A DNA stretch of 64,000 bases, taken from NCBI GenBank assembly GCA_018902755.1, contig JAHIQI010000069.1, positions 186,001 to 250,000 of the forward strand, read 5' to 3'. The DNA is from Pseudomonadota bacterium (GTDB lineage: Bacteria > Desulfobacterota > Desulfarculia > Desulfarculales > Desulfarculaceae). This document shows positions 33,465-43,105 of this stretch, piece by piece (position 1 is the stretch's first letter; each line of letters starts with the position of its first letter). Position numbers and translations under genes: made by a program. The notes under the pieces are model-generated. The model had not been told where the DNA came from, ran no database searches, and saw nothing but the letters and a program-made list of their open reading frames with translations.

Positions 33465-35530
33465 GCCTGGCGGCCTGGATCGGCGTGGGGGCGGCCGGGG
33501 GCGTGCTCACCGGCATCTTGGCCGGGGACGCCTGCAAGGTGTTGCAGCCCGTGGGCAACGCCTACGTCATGCTCCTGGAGTCGGTGGTCTACCCTTACCT
33601 GATTTCTTCCCTGTTGCACGGCCTGGGGCGCTTGAGCCCCAAGGTGGCGCTCAAGCTCCTCAAGAAAAGCTGGCCTTTTTACCTGGCCGCCTGGGGCGGG
33701 ACCCTGGGCGTCATCTACCTGCTCAGCCTGGCCTTCCCCTCCTCGCCGCCGCCCATCATTGTGGACGCGGCCGATTCGGCCCGCACCGGCCCCGACTTCC
33801 TGCAACTGGTCCTGCCCGGCAACATATTTAAGGACCTGGCCAACAACTACGTCCCGGCGGTGGTGATGCTTTCGGCCCTGTTCGGGGTGGCCATCCAGGG
33901 CATAGAGAGCAAGGACCGGGTGCTGGACATCCTGGCGCTGATCCGCACCGCCTGCGTGAAGATCTGGCGCCGGGTGGTGACCTTGGCCCCGGTGGCCGTG
34001 TTCGCCATGTTCGCGGTGACCGTGGGCACCCTTCGGGTGGCCGAGGCCGGTGGCCTAGTGGTGTACCTGAGCCTGTTTCTGCTCCTCTGCGGTCTTCTGG
34101 CCCTGGTGGTGCTGCCGGTGGTCATCACCTCCCTGATCCCGGTGCGCTACCGGGATGTGATCTACGACCTGCGTAACGGCCTGACCCTGGCCCTGGTCAC
34201 CACCTTGTCGGTGGTGGCCCTGCCATTTATCCAGCAGGCCGCCGAAAAGCTGGCCAAGGCCAACGGCCTGGAGGGTGACGAGAAAAGCGAAATAATCGAG
34301 ACCTCCTTGGCCGTCAACTATCCCCTGGGCCAGTTGGGCAACTTTTTCGTCTACTTCTTCATTCTCTTCGTGGCCTTTTACACCCGCACCTCCTTGACCG
34401 GCGGCGAACAGGCGGCCCTGCCGTTCATGACCCTTTTCTCCTGTTTCGGGTCGCCCACCTCCACGGTGAACGCGGTGGATTTCCTGGGCTCCTGGCTGCA
34501 ATTGCCCGGCCACCCCACCAACCTCTACGTAGAAACCATGATGATCACCCGTTACGGACAGGTGGCCCTGTCGGTGATGGGTTTCGCCTTTCTCACCTAT
34601 CTGATGACCTTTAACTACTACGGCAAGATTAAAATTCGCGCGGGCCGGTTGCTGACCTGCGTGGGCCTGCTGGTGGCCTGCACCGCCGCGGTGGCCTGGG
34701 GCGGCCACATTTTGCTGTCCGACGTGCTCAAGCGCCCCCAAAAAACCTATCTCGGCTTCTCCCTGCCCTCGGAGGTGACCTGCGGAGTCAAGGCCACCAT
34801 CTACAATAGCCGGGAGGAGTTCCTGCGCGATAATCCTCACCCGGAGCTGAGGCCGGGGGAGACGGTGCTGGGCCGCATTCAGAGGACCCACACCCTCAGG
34901 GTGGGCTACGACGTGGCCTGCGCCTATGACATGGCCCGGTCGCTCAACGTGAAGCTGGTCTTCGTGCCGGTGGTTTTCGACCAGGTGGAGCAAGATGTTT
35001 GCCAAGGCATCATGGACATCTGGGCCGGCGGGGTCTACGTGGTGGAGTCCCGCATGCTGTGGGGGACCTTCTCCCAGTCCTATTACCACAGCCCCATGGC
35101 CCTCATCGTGCCTTCGGCCCGCGTTCCCTCTTTCATGAGCATGGATGAAATCCGGCAGCAGAAAGACTTCACCATCGCCGTTTTCGACAACCCGGTGCTG
35201 CGCGGCCTGGCCACGCGGCTTTTCCCCCAGGCCAGGCAGGTCACGGTCGCCGATTACGACCGGCTGCCCGTCACAAGGGGATGGGATGCCGCCCTTTGGA
35301 CCATGGAGCAGGCCGGGGTTTGGGCCTCGGGGCATCCCGGCTACACCGCAGTTCGGCCCAAGCACATGGGCGCGGTGATGATCTTCGCCTATTTGATGCA
35401 CAAGGACTCCGGCCGCATGCGCCAATTCGTGGACCACTGGCTGGCCATGCGCCGGGCTGACGGCTTCCTGGACCGGCAACGAGCTTACTGGATAGAGGGC
35501 GCCGTGGCCGGTGGGGTGCGGGACCGCTGA
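33461..35530 (+). CDS. Dicarboxylate/amino-acid symporter fused to periplasmic solute-binding domain
   Basis: A 689-residue fusion. Residues ~1-430 form a DAACS-type (GltP/DctA) transporter with about eight or nine membrane helices, including SCFGSPTSTVNAVDF as part of the substrate core and ENLGIKF-like NYPLGQLGNFFVYFF. Residues ~455-680 form a family 3 solute-binding domain (HTLRVGYDVACAYDMARSLN, then FTIAVFDNPVLRGLATRLF). The binding domain would sit in the periplasm. The start is a GTG that overlaps the TGA of a short upstream reading frame (33423-33464) with a better Shine-Dalgarno. Charged amino acid or dicarboxylate uptake is likely; the ligand is unknown. Confidence 0.8.
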   Translation: MSLAAWIGVGAAGGVLTGILAGDACKVLQPVGNAYVMLLESVVYPYLISSLLHGLGRLSPKVALKLLKKSWPFYLAAWGGTLGVIYLLSLAFPSSPPPIIVDAADSARTGPDFLQLVLPGNIFKDLANNYVPAVVMLSALFGVAIQGIESKDRVLDILALIRTACVKIWRRVVTLAPVAVFAMFAVTVGTLRVAEAGGLVVYLSLFLLLCGLLALVVLPVVITSLIPVRYRDVIYDLRNGLTLALVTTLSVVALPFIQQAAEKLAKANGLEGDEKSEIIETSLAVNYPLGQLGNFFVYFFILFVAFYTRTSLTGGEQAALPFMTLFSCFGSPTSTVNAVDFLGSWLQLPGHPTNLYVETMMITRYGQVALSVMGFAFLTYLMTFNYYGKIKIRAGRLLTCVGLLVACTAAVAWGGHILLSDVLKRPQKTYLGFSLPSEVTCGVKATIYNSREEFLRDNPHPELRPGETVLGRIQRTHTLRVGYDVACAYDMARSLNVKLVFVPVVFDQVEQDVCQGIMDIWAGGVYVVESRMLWGTFSQSYYHSPMALIVPSARVPSFMSMDEIRQQKDFTIAVFDNPVLRGLATRLFPQARQVTVADYDRLPVTRGWDAALWTMEQAGVWASGHPGYTAVRPKHMGAVMIFAYLMHKDSGRMRQFVDHWLAMRRADGFLDRQRAYWIEGAVAGGVRDR

Positions 35531-35553
35531 GGCGGGCGCGCCGCCTAAATTGA

Positions 35554-35586
35554 AAAGGGCAGGGGCCTCGCGACCGCCTGCCCTTT
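35554..35586. terminator. Shared terminator of transporter fusion and thi4
   Basis: A 10-bp perfect stem AAAGGGCAGG/CCTGCCCTTT lies between the two convergent genes. The minus strand has four T after the stem, the plus strand only three. Confidence 0.65.
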
Positions 35587-35605
35587 GGTTTGCATACGGT
35601 CTGTT

Positions 35606-36388
35606 CTACTCGCCCAGCTTGAGCCTTTCGCCCACCTCGGCGGCGGCCTTTTCGCCGCTTAGCAGCATGCCCCCGAACACCGGGCCCATGCGGTAGGAGC
35701 CGAACACCGCGTTGGCGCACATGCCCGCGGTGTACACCCCGGGGAAGGCCTCCTTGGTGTTGTCCAGGGTGTGGTTCTCGGCCTGCTCGGCCCACAGGGA
35801 TCGCTCGCCCATGACCTTGCCGTTGGCGGTATTTAGGCTGGCGTCCACCTTGCGGGCGATGACGTGCAGCACCTCGGCGGCGTGGCCGGTGGCGTCGATG
35901 ACCCACTTGGCCTTAATGGTCAGGGGGTCCACGTGCAGCCCGGCCATCTCCACCGAGCTCCAGTTCAAGACCAGGCCGATGACCCGGTTGTGGCGGATCA
36001 TCACGTCTTCCATGCTAACCAGGTTGAAGATGGTGAGCCCGGCCTTGGTGGCCACCGAGCACAGGGTGCTGGCGCAGAGCACGCTGTCGGCGGTGTAGTA
36101 GCCCGGCTCGAACTCCCGGCAGGGCACGTCGAACTCGTCCAGGATGCGCTTGGCCTGCTGTTGCACCACGATCTCGTTGAACATCATGCCGCCGCCCCAC
36201 ATGCCTCCGCCGATGGAGAGCTTGCGCTCGAACATGGCCACCTTGTGGCCCGCGTCGGCCAGCTTCTTGCCGGCCACCAGCCCGGCCGGGCCGCCGCCCA
36301 CGATGGCCACGTCCAGCTCCAGATGGTCTTCGAGCTTTTCCATGTAACGGCGGATGATGGCTCTGGTGATGGTTACTTCCTCTAACAC
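35606..36388 (-). CDS. thi4: Thi4-type thiazole synthase, sulfide-dependent class
   Basis: A 260-residue flavoprotein-fold enzyme that makes the thiazole half of thiamine from NAD and glycine. The NAD-binding GGGPAGLVAGKKLADAG and the IGGGMWGGGMMFNEIVVQQ segment are typical. In yeast an active-site Cys is consumed as sulfur donor; the equivalent segment here (ATGHAAEVLHVIARK) has His and no Cys, as in archaeal enzymes that use free sulfide catalytically. That fits a sulfidic habitat. The start is GTG with AGGA upstream. Expression is controlled by the TPP riboswitch just upstream. A terminator follows. Confidence 0.92.
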   Translation of the reverse strand: MLEEVTITRAIIRRYMEKLEDHLELDVAIVGGGPAGLVAGKKLADAGHKVAMFERKLSIGGGMWGGGMMFNEIVVQQQAKRILDEFDVPCREFEPGYYTADSVLCASTLCSVATKAGLTIFNLVSMEDVMIRHNRVIGLVLNWSSVEMAGLHVDPLTIKAKWVIDATGHAAEVLHVIARKVDASLNTANGKVMGERSLWAEQAENHTLDNTKEAFPGVYTAGMCANAVFGSYRMGPVFGGMLLSGEKAAAEVGERLKLGE

Positions 36389-36426
36389 GGATCACGTCCT
36401 TTCCGCCGACCCCGCTTAAAAGCGAA

Positions 36427-36453
36427 GGGCCGGCTTCCGTAAGGAAACCGGCC
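36427..36453 (-). terminator. Expression-platform hairpin of the TPP riboswitch
   Basis: GGGCCGG...TTCC-TTAC-GGAA...CCGGCCC forms a long stem ending in TTCGCTTTT on the minus strand, between the aptamer and the thi4 GTG. It likely terminates transcription when TPP is bound. Confidence 0.7.
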
Positions 36454-36475
36454 CAATAAAATACTGTGGCGCGGC

Positions 36476-36562
36476 GTGCTTCCCTACGCTGGCATTACCC
36501 AACAGGTTCAAGGGGTCTACGCCGCCCACCGGCGTACTCTCAGCCCAAAGGGGCTCCCCCAG
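36476..36562 (-). promoter_or_regulatory. TPP (THI-box) riboswitch aptamer
   Basis: The minus strand carries the aptamer hallmarks in order: GGGGCTGAGAGTACG-like (GGCTGAGAGTACGCC), ACCCCTTGAACCTG and GGGTAATGCCAGCGTAGGGA. These match the conserved core of the thiamine pyrophosphate riboswitch. It lies 90 bases ahead of thi4, whose product makes the thiazole precursor. The rest of the 340-bp gap to the aminotransferase has only the aptamer, its terminator hairpin and AT-rich promoter-like sequence. Confidence 0.93.
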
Positions 36563-36729
36563 CAACTCGCTATGGCCCGCGTCTTGGCGGGCGTGTATAT
36601 GAACTACCCCCGGGTGGGTGTCCCTGTCAATGGCAAAACACCCAGCCATGTTGAGTGGACTCGTGTGCGATGATATTATTTGAAGTTAGGTGTCTATAAA
36701 CTTTTAACCAATTGGGAGACGAGCCAGCC

Positions 36730-37923
36730 ATGCAGCTTTCCCGCCGCGTGATGAGCATTCAGCCCTCGCCCACCCTGGCCCTGAACGCCAAGGCAGACGC
36801 CCTGCGCGCCCAGGGGGTGGACATCATCAACTTCGGGGCCGGACAGCCGGATTTCCCCACCCCGGCCAATATCTGCCTAGCGGGCGTTAAAGCCATAACC
36901 GACGGCTTCACCCGCTACACCCCGGTGCCGGGCACTCCGGAGCTCAAACAGGCGGTGATCGACAAGTTCAAACGGGACAACGGCCTGGACTACTCCAAAG
37001 ATCAGGTGATGATCAACGTGGGAGGCAAGCACTCCAGCTACTTGATCATGCAGGCCTTGGTGGACGAGGGCGACGAGGTCATCGTGCCCGCTCCCTATTG
37101 GGTGAGCTACCCGCCCATGGTCATTTTGGCCGGGGGCACCCCGGTGATCGTGCCCACCCGGGAAGAGGACGGCTTCAAGCTGAAGCTGGCCGACCTGGAG
37201 AAGGCGGCGACCGGCAAGACCAAGGCCATCTTCATCAACTCGCCCTCCAACCCCACCGGCGGGGTGTACAGCGAGGCCGAGCTCAGGCCCCTGGCCGAGT
37301 TCTGCGCCTCCAAGGGCATCTTGATGATCAGCGACGAGATGTACGAGCCCATCCTCTTCGACGGCCGCACCTTCGTCGCCACCGCCTCCCTGAGCCCCGA
37401 GGTGTACGCCAACACCATTACCCTCAACGGAGTGTCCAAGGCCTACGCCATGACCGGATGGCGCATCGGCTACATGGGCGGTCCGGCGGAGTTGGTCAAG
37501 GCCTGCTCCAAGATTCAGAGCCAGTCCACCTCCAACCCCACCTCCATCGCCCAGAAGGCGGCCGAGGAGGCCCTGAACGGGCCCCAGGGGTTTGTGGCCG
37601 AGCGCAATCAGAGCTTTGAGCGCCGCCGCGACCTGATCATGGACCTCATCGCCGAGCTGCCGGGAGTCACCTGCGTCAAGCCCGAGGGCAGCTTCTACGC
37701 CTTCCCCAGCTTCAAGGCCTACTTCGGCAAGAAGTTCGAGGGCAAAGAAATAAAAGGCTCCCAGGATCTGGCCGACTACCTGCTGGACCAGGCCTCGGTG
37801 GCCGCGGTGCCGGGCATCGCCTTTGGCGAGGACAACTGCATCCGCTTCTCCTTCGCCATCAGCGACGCACAGATCAAGCAGGGCATGGCCTCGGTCAAGG
37901 CCGCCCTGGCCAAACTGAGCTAG
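36730..37923 (+). CDS. Pyridoxal-phosphate aminotransferase, class I (AspC-like)
   Basis: A 397-residue fold-type I aminotransferase. INFGAGQPDFPTP near the N-terminus, NSPSNPTGGVYSEAEL, SDEMYEPI and the PLP-lysine in NGVSKAYAMTGWRIGY are all intact, and FSFAIS near the C-terminus supplies the substrate carboxylate Arg (IRFSFAIS). It most resembles the Iγ aspartate aminotransferases. The ATG at 36730 follows GGGAG; an in-frame TTG at 36712 is less likely. It stands alone before a strong terminator. Confidence 0.92.
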   Translation: MQLSRRVMSIQPSPTLALNAKADALRAQGVDIINFGAGQPDFPTPANICLAGVKAITDGFTRYTPVPGTPELKQAVIDKFKRDNGLDYSKDQVMINVGGKHSSYLIMQALVDEGDEVIVPAPYWVSYPPMVILAGGTPVIVPTREEDGFKLKLADLEKAATGKTKAIFINSPSNPTGGVYSEAELRPLAEFCASKGILMISDEMYEPILFDGRTFVATASLSPEVYANTITLNGVSKAYAMTGWRIGYMGGPAELVKACSKIQSQSTSNPTSIAQKAAEEALNGPQGFVAERNQSFERRRDLIMDLIAELPGVTCVKPEGSFYAFPSFKAYFGKKFEGKEIKGSQDLADYLLDQASVAAVPGIAFGEDNCIRFSFAISDAQIKQGMASVKAALAKLS

Positions 37924-38889
37924 ATACGCCCCCATAGGGCGTTTGGCCGGACCGGGTTCGCCCGGTCCGGTTTTTTATACGCCTTGGGGGGTGTTTTTTT
38001 CTGGAAGATTTCAGGATAGTGCTCGGACAGACAGTCTGGGCACAGGCCGTGGGAGAAGTCGGCTTCCGAATGCTGGGAGATGTAGCTCTCCAGCTTTTCC
38101 CATTGGCCCTCGTCGTTGCGAATTTTTTTGCAGTGGGAGCAGATGGGTAGCAGGCCTCCGAGAGTGTGCGCTTCCCTGCGGGCCTGGTCGCGCTCCGCGA
38201 TGCGGCGCTCCAACTTGACGCCCACCACCAGAATGGCCAGCATGGTCAAGGCCCATAGAACCACGTGGGTTAGGACCAAGGCTCTGATTTCTTTGCGCCC
38301 ATGAGCCACAAGAGGCTCCATGGGCACGATTACGCCAAGACCGCCGCGAACCTGGCCCACCGTATAGCCTTGTGATTGATGACAGGGTAGGCAGGGCTTT
38401 TCCACGTATAGCGGTTTGAGCAGGCGCAGGGCCAATTGTCCGTCTACGTAAGCAAGCTCGTGGTATTCCTTGGCTCCGCCCTCCACCTTTAGCAACGCTT
38501 GCCGCTCCCAGGGGTCCGGCGCGTTGGCCGGGCGGATGGGCTTAAGGCTGGTTATATGCCCCCGCACTCAAGTGCCCTGGGCTTCCAACTCATGCACTTG
38601 GCGAGTCATGTACGCCGGGTTGATCAGGGTGAGGCGGCGGCCGGAAGGCGTCTCAAGGTCGCGCTCGGGCACTCTAATATAAGGATTGGGATGAGCGGAA
38701 GGTCCTGTTGGTGCGTATACCCCGCCCAGCCCTGAGTTCCAGCGCCGATAGAGGGAAAATCCGAAAAGCAGGGTGCCCAGCACTTGCCAGGGCCAGCACG
38801 TAGGGCCAACTTTTGGCGCGATTGTAAGATTGTGTGCCCTGGTCAAGCATAAGCCCCCATGCCGTTGTGGGTTGGGGTACATTGAACAA
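37920..38889 (-). pseudogene. Decayed membrane heme-sensor gene (DUF3365-like)
   Basis: The minus strand encodes pieces of a Tll0287-like heme-sensor: GLGGVYAPTGPSAHPNPYI, ERDLETPSGRRLTLINPAYM, then GHITSLKPIRPANAPDPWER, a CLPCH c-heme motif, a membrane helix (VVLWALTMLAILVVGV) and a Cys-rich tail (PICSHCKKIRN, HGLCPDCLSEHYPE) common at the ends of such sensors. An in-frame TGA (38568-38570) interrupts the conserved heme domain between the first and second parts. The first part appears fused by deletion to a membrane-like segment (LGTLLFGFSLYRRW), and the likely N-terminus is in another frame. I judge it a pseudogene; selenocysteine at the TGA is not excluded. Confidence 0.7.
37947..37976 (+). 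terminator. Intrinsic terminator of the aminotransferase gene
   Basis: Perfect 10-bp stem CCGGACCGGG with TTCG tetraloop and six T. Confidence 0.93.
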
Positions 38890-38967
38890 AGCTTACTAAA
38901 AAAAATCAGTACAAAAAATATAGGAGTTTCGGGTAAAGCGCGGTCGGGGCGTATGGCCTGGCCATGG

Positions 38968-38999
38968 CAAAAAAGCCCGGCCCTTTGCAGGGCCGGGCT
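38968..38999 (-). terminator. Intrinsic terminator of the PxxKW gene
   Basis: Minus strand: AGCCCGGCCCT / AGGGCCGGGCT stem with GCAA loop, followed by T residues, 26 bases after the stop. Confidence 0.88.
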
Positions 39000-39025
39000 G
39001 TAAAGCCGGATGAGGAGAGAGGGCT

Positions 39026-39307
39026 CTAGCGGGCGTGGGCGCGCTTGGAGGCCTTGATGGGGTTGAGGTTCTTGGGGGCTTCCTTGGCTTCGCCCTTGAC
39101 GTGGGTGGCGAAGTTGCAGTTGCCGTAACGCCACTTGGCCGCCGGATCGGGGTAGCTCTTGCAGTAGACCATGTCGCCCACGGTCACGCTGCGTTCGCAA
39201 CCCAGGCAAGGCTCGACCGCCGGGTGGCAGGTGCCGCCATTGAAATCACAGCCGTTTTTGCCCATGAAGGCGCATTCCTGGCCAGCGCGGGTGGTGGTGC
39301 ACAGCAT
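39026..39307 (-). CDS. PxxKW family cysteine-rich protein
   Basis: A 93-residue protein with ten Cys, starting CTTTRAGQECAFMGKNGCDF and containing CHPAVEPCLGCERS and the diagnostic PAAKW (DPAAKWRYGNCN). These match the PxxKW family found mainly in Desulfobacterota; members are small metal- or cluster-binding proteins of unknown role. TAAGGAG precedes the ATG. The Lys/Asn/Pro-rich tail (KEAPKNLNPIKASKRAHAR) is likely disordered. The gene is monocistronic, and has its own terminator. Confidence 0.88.
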   Translation of the reverse strand: MLCTTTRAGQECAFMGKNGCDFNGGTCHPAVEPCLGCERSVTVGDMVYCKSYPDPAAKWRYGNCNFATHVKGEAKEAPKNLNPIKASKRAHAR

Positions 39308-39491
39308 CTTCTCAACTCCTTAGACGATACGATAACTATAAAAAGGCCCACCCTTTTGCTTGTGGCTGGGTGGCCCCTTAGGCACATAAGCAGCGGGCTT
39401 GGCCAGGGCCGAGCCCGCACGGTGGGAAGTATGGTTATTAAACCCTGGTCTGTCAAGGTACTTTTTAAAAAAAATGCAACCAGGCCACGAC

Positions 39492-39520
39492 TTGACAAAA
39501 CCGGGGTCCCGGCGTAGATA
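39492..39520 (+). promoter_or_regulatory. Promoter of lysS and the envelope gene array
   Basis: TTGACA (39492-39497), 17-base spacer and TAGATA (39515-39520). The start site would fall near 39527, only about 8 bases before the first ATG. The rest of the 227-base gap 39308-39534 shows no other element that I can support. Confidence 0.5.
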
Positions 39521-39534
39521 AAGTAGCCTAGTTC

Positions 39535-41126
<1,592 letters not shown>

Positions 41127-41127
<1 letters not shown>

Positions 41128-42353
41128 TGCGTTTCGAGGTCTTTCTGGCCTTTCGCTTCCTGCGCGCCCGTCAGTATGCCTTTATCAATCTGATAACCAT
41201 CCTGTCCATGGCAGGCGTGGCGTTGGGGGTGTGCGCCCTCATCGTGGTGCTGAGCGTCATGAGCGGGTTCCAGGACGAATTCACCAAGAAAATAGTGGGC
41301 ATGAACTCCCATGTCACCATCTACAAAGCCGGCGGGGTCATCGAGCATCCCCAGGCGGTGGTGGACAAGCTGGGCCAGATGCCTCAGGTCACCGGGGTCT
41401 CGCCCATCGTCTATGGCCAGGTGATGCTGGTGGCCCCGGCCGCGGCCAGCGGGGCCATCGTCTACGGTCTGAAGGCCCCTGATTCGTCCAAGGCCAAGGA
41501 GCTGGCTCAGCACATGGTGGCCGGGGACCTGGCCAGGCTGGCCACCCCGCTGGCCGACGGGCTTTGGGGGGTGGTGATGGGCTCGGCCCTGGCCCGGCGT
41601 CTGGGCCTGGGCGTGGGGTCGGTGGTCAACGTGATCAACCCCTTGGGCGAGGACACCCCGGTGGGCCGCGCCCCCAAGACCGAGCCCTTCCAGGTGGTGG
41701 GCATCTTCGAGTCCGGCCTGTACCAGTTCGACTCATCAATCGTGTTCATGGGCCTGGCTGCGGGCCAGCGTTTTTTGGACCTGGGGCAGGGGGTCAGCGG
41801 CATGGAGGTCATGCTGAAAGACCTTTACCAGGCTCCCCAACTGGCCCAGGACATAGGCCGCCAACTGGGGCCACTGTACTTTGCCCGCGATTGGATCAGC
41901 ACCAACAAGAACCTGTTCGCCGCCCTGAAGCTGGAAAAGATCGCCATGTTCGTGATCTTGATCCTCATCGTGTTCGTGGCCTCCTTCGGCATAGTGAGCA
42001 GCCTGATCATGATGGTGATGGTCAAGACCCGCGACATCGGCATCTTGAAGGCCCTGGGAGCCACCAAGGCCACCCTGCGGCGGGTTTTCATGCTCCAGGG
42101 GCTGTTTATCGGCCTGGTGGGCACCCTGGTGGGAGTAGGCGGAGGGCTGGTCTTGTGCTGGCTGTTGTCGCGCTACCACTTCATCGAGCTGCCCAAGGCG
42201 GTGTATCCTATCAACACCTTGCCGGTGCAGGTGGAGCCCCTGATGGTGGCCGCCGTGGCCGGTGCGGCGGTGCTTATCAGCCTGCTGGCCACCATTTATC
42301 CCGCCAAGGTGGCCGGAGGCCTGGACCCGGTGCGCGCGCTGCGATATGAATAG
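41127..42353 (+). CDS. lolC: Lipoprotein-releasing ABC transporter permease
   Basis: A 408-residue LolC/LolE-type permease (MacB fold): N-terminal helix after RFLRARQYAFINLITILSMAG, a large periplasmic domain (~45-260) and three C-terminal helices; KTRDIGILKALGATK is the family coupling motif. It extracts lipoproteins from the inner membrane with LolD. The start overlaps the lysS stop by one base. Only one permease gene is present, so LolC and LolE functions are probably combined in a homodimer (LolF-like). Confidence 0.93.
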
Positions 42354-42386
42354 GGCGACAAACCTGCTGTTTCAAGGGGTCGAGAC

Positions 42387-43097
42387 TTGACAGACGAGCC
42401 CATATACATTCATATAAAGCAGCTTAAAAAGACGTACTTTGGCCCCCAGGACCAAGTTGAGGTGCTGCGGGATTTGAACCTAACGGTGGCCAAAGGCGAG
42501 ACGGTTGCGGTGGTGGGCGCCTCGGGCGTCGGAAAATCCACCTTGTTACATATCTTGGGAGCCCTTGACCGGCCCACCTCGGGTCGGGTTATGGTGGGAG
42601 GGCGCGACGTTTTCCAGATGGACGAAACGGCCCTGGCCGCCTTTCGCAACCGCCACGTGGGCTTTGTGTTTCAGTTCCATCACCTGCTTCCGGAGTTCAG
42701 CGCTCTGGAGAACGTCATGATGCCCGCGCTCATCGCCCGCCAGGACAGAGCCCAGGCCCAGAAACGGGCCATGGAGCTTCTGGACGAGGTGGAGGTGGCG
42801 CATCGCAGCTCCCACCGGGTGGGGCAGTTGTCCGGCGGCGAAGCCCAGCGGGTGGCCGTGGCCCGGGCCCTGATATTGGGCCCCAGCCTGCTGCTGGCCG
42901 ACGAGCCCACGGGCAATCTGGACGAGCGTACTGGAGAATTGGTGCATCAATTGTTGGTGAGGCTCAACCAAAGCCATGGTCTCACCACTTTGGTGGCCAC
43001 CCACAACGAACGGTTGGCCGGGGCGCTGGGGCGCCGGGTGCGGTTGGCCGATGGCAAGGCCTATAGCCTGGATCAGGCGGGGCCCAGCGAGGAATAG
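42387..43097 (+). CDS. lolD: Lipoprotein-releasing ABC transporter ATPase
   Basis: A 236-residue ATPase: Walker A GASGVGKSTLLH, signature LSGGEAQRVAVAR, Walker B LLLADEPTGNLD and H-loop VATHNE. It powers LolC-type lipoprotein release. The start is TTG with AAGGGG eight bases ahead, 33 bases after lolC. An ATP-dependent MacB-like exporter function is excluded by the neighbours. Confidence 0.93.
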   Translation: MTDEPIYIHIKQLKKTYFGPQDQVEVLRDLNLTVAKGETVAVVGASGVGKSTLLHILGALDRPTSGRVMVGGRDVFQMDETALAAFRNRHVGFVFQFHHLLPEFSALENVMMPALIARQDRAQAQKRAMELLDEVEVAHRSSHRVGQLSGGEAQRVAVARALILGPSLLLADEPTGNLDERTGELVHQLLVRLNQSHGLTTLVATHNERLAGALGRRVRLADGKAYSLDQAGPSEE

Positions 43098-43105
43098 AAA
43101 CGGTG

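Noticed and set aside
38568..38570. TGA as selenocysteine codon
   Set aside because: No convincing SECIS stem directly after the TGA could be drawn and no Sec is known to me in this family; the frame displacement upstream favours decay. Kept as an option only in the findings.
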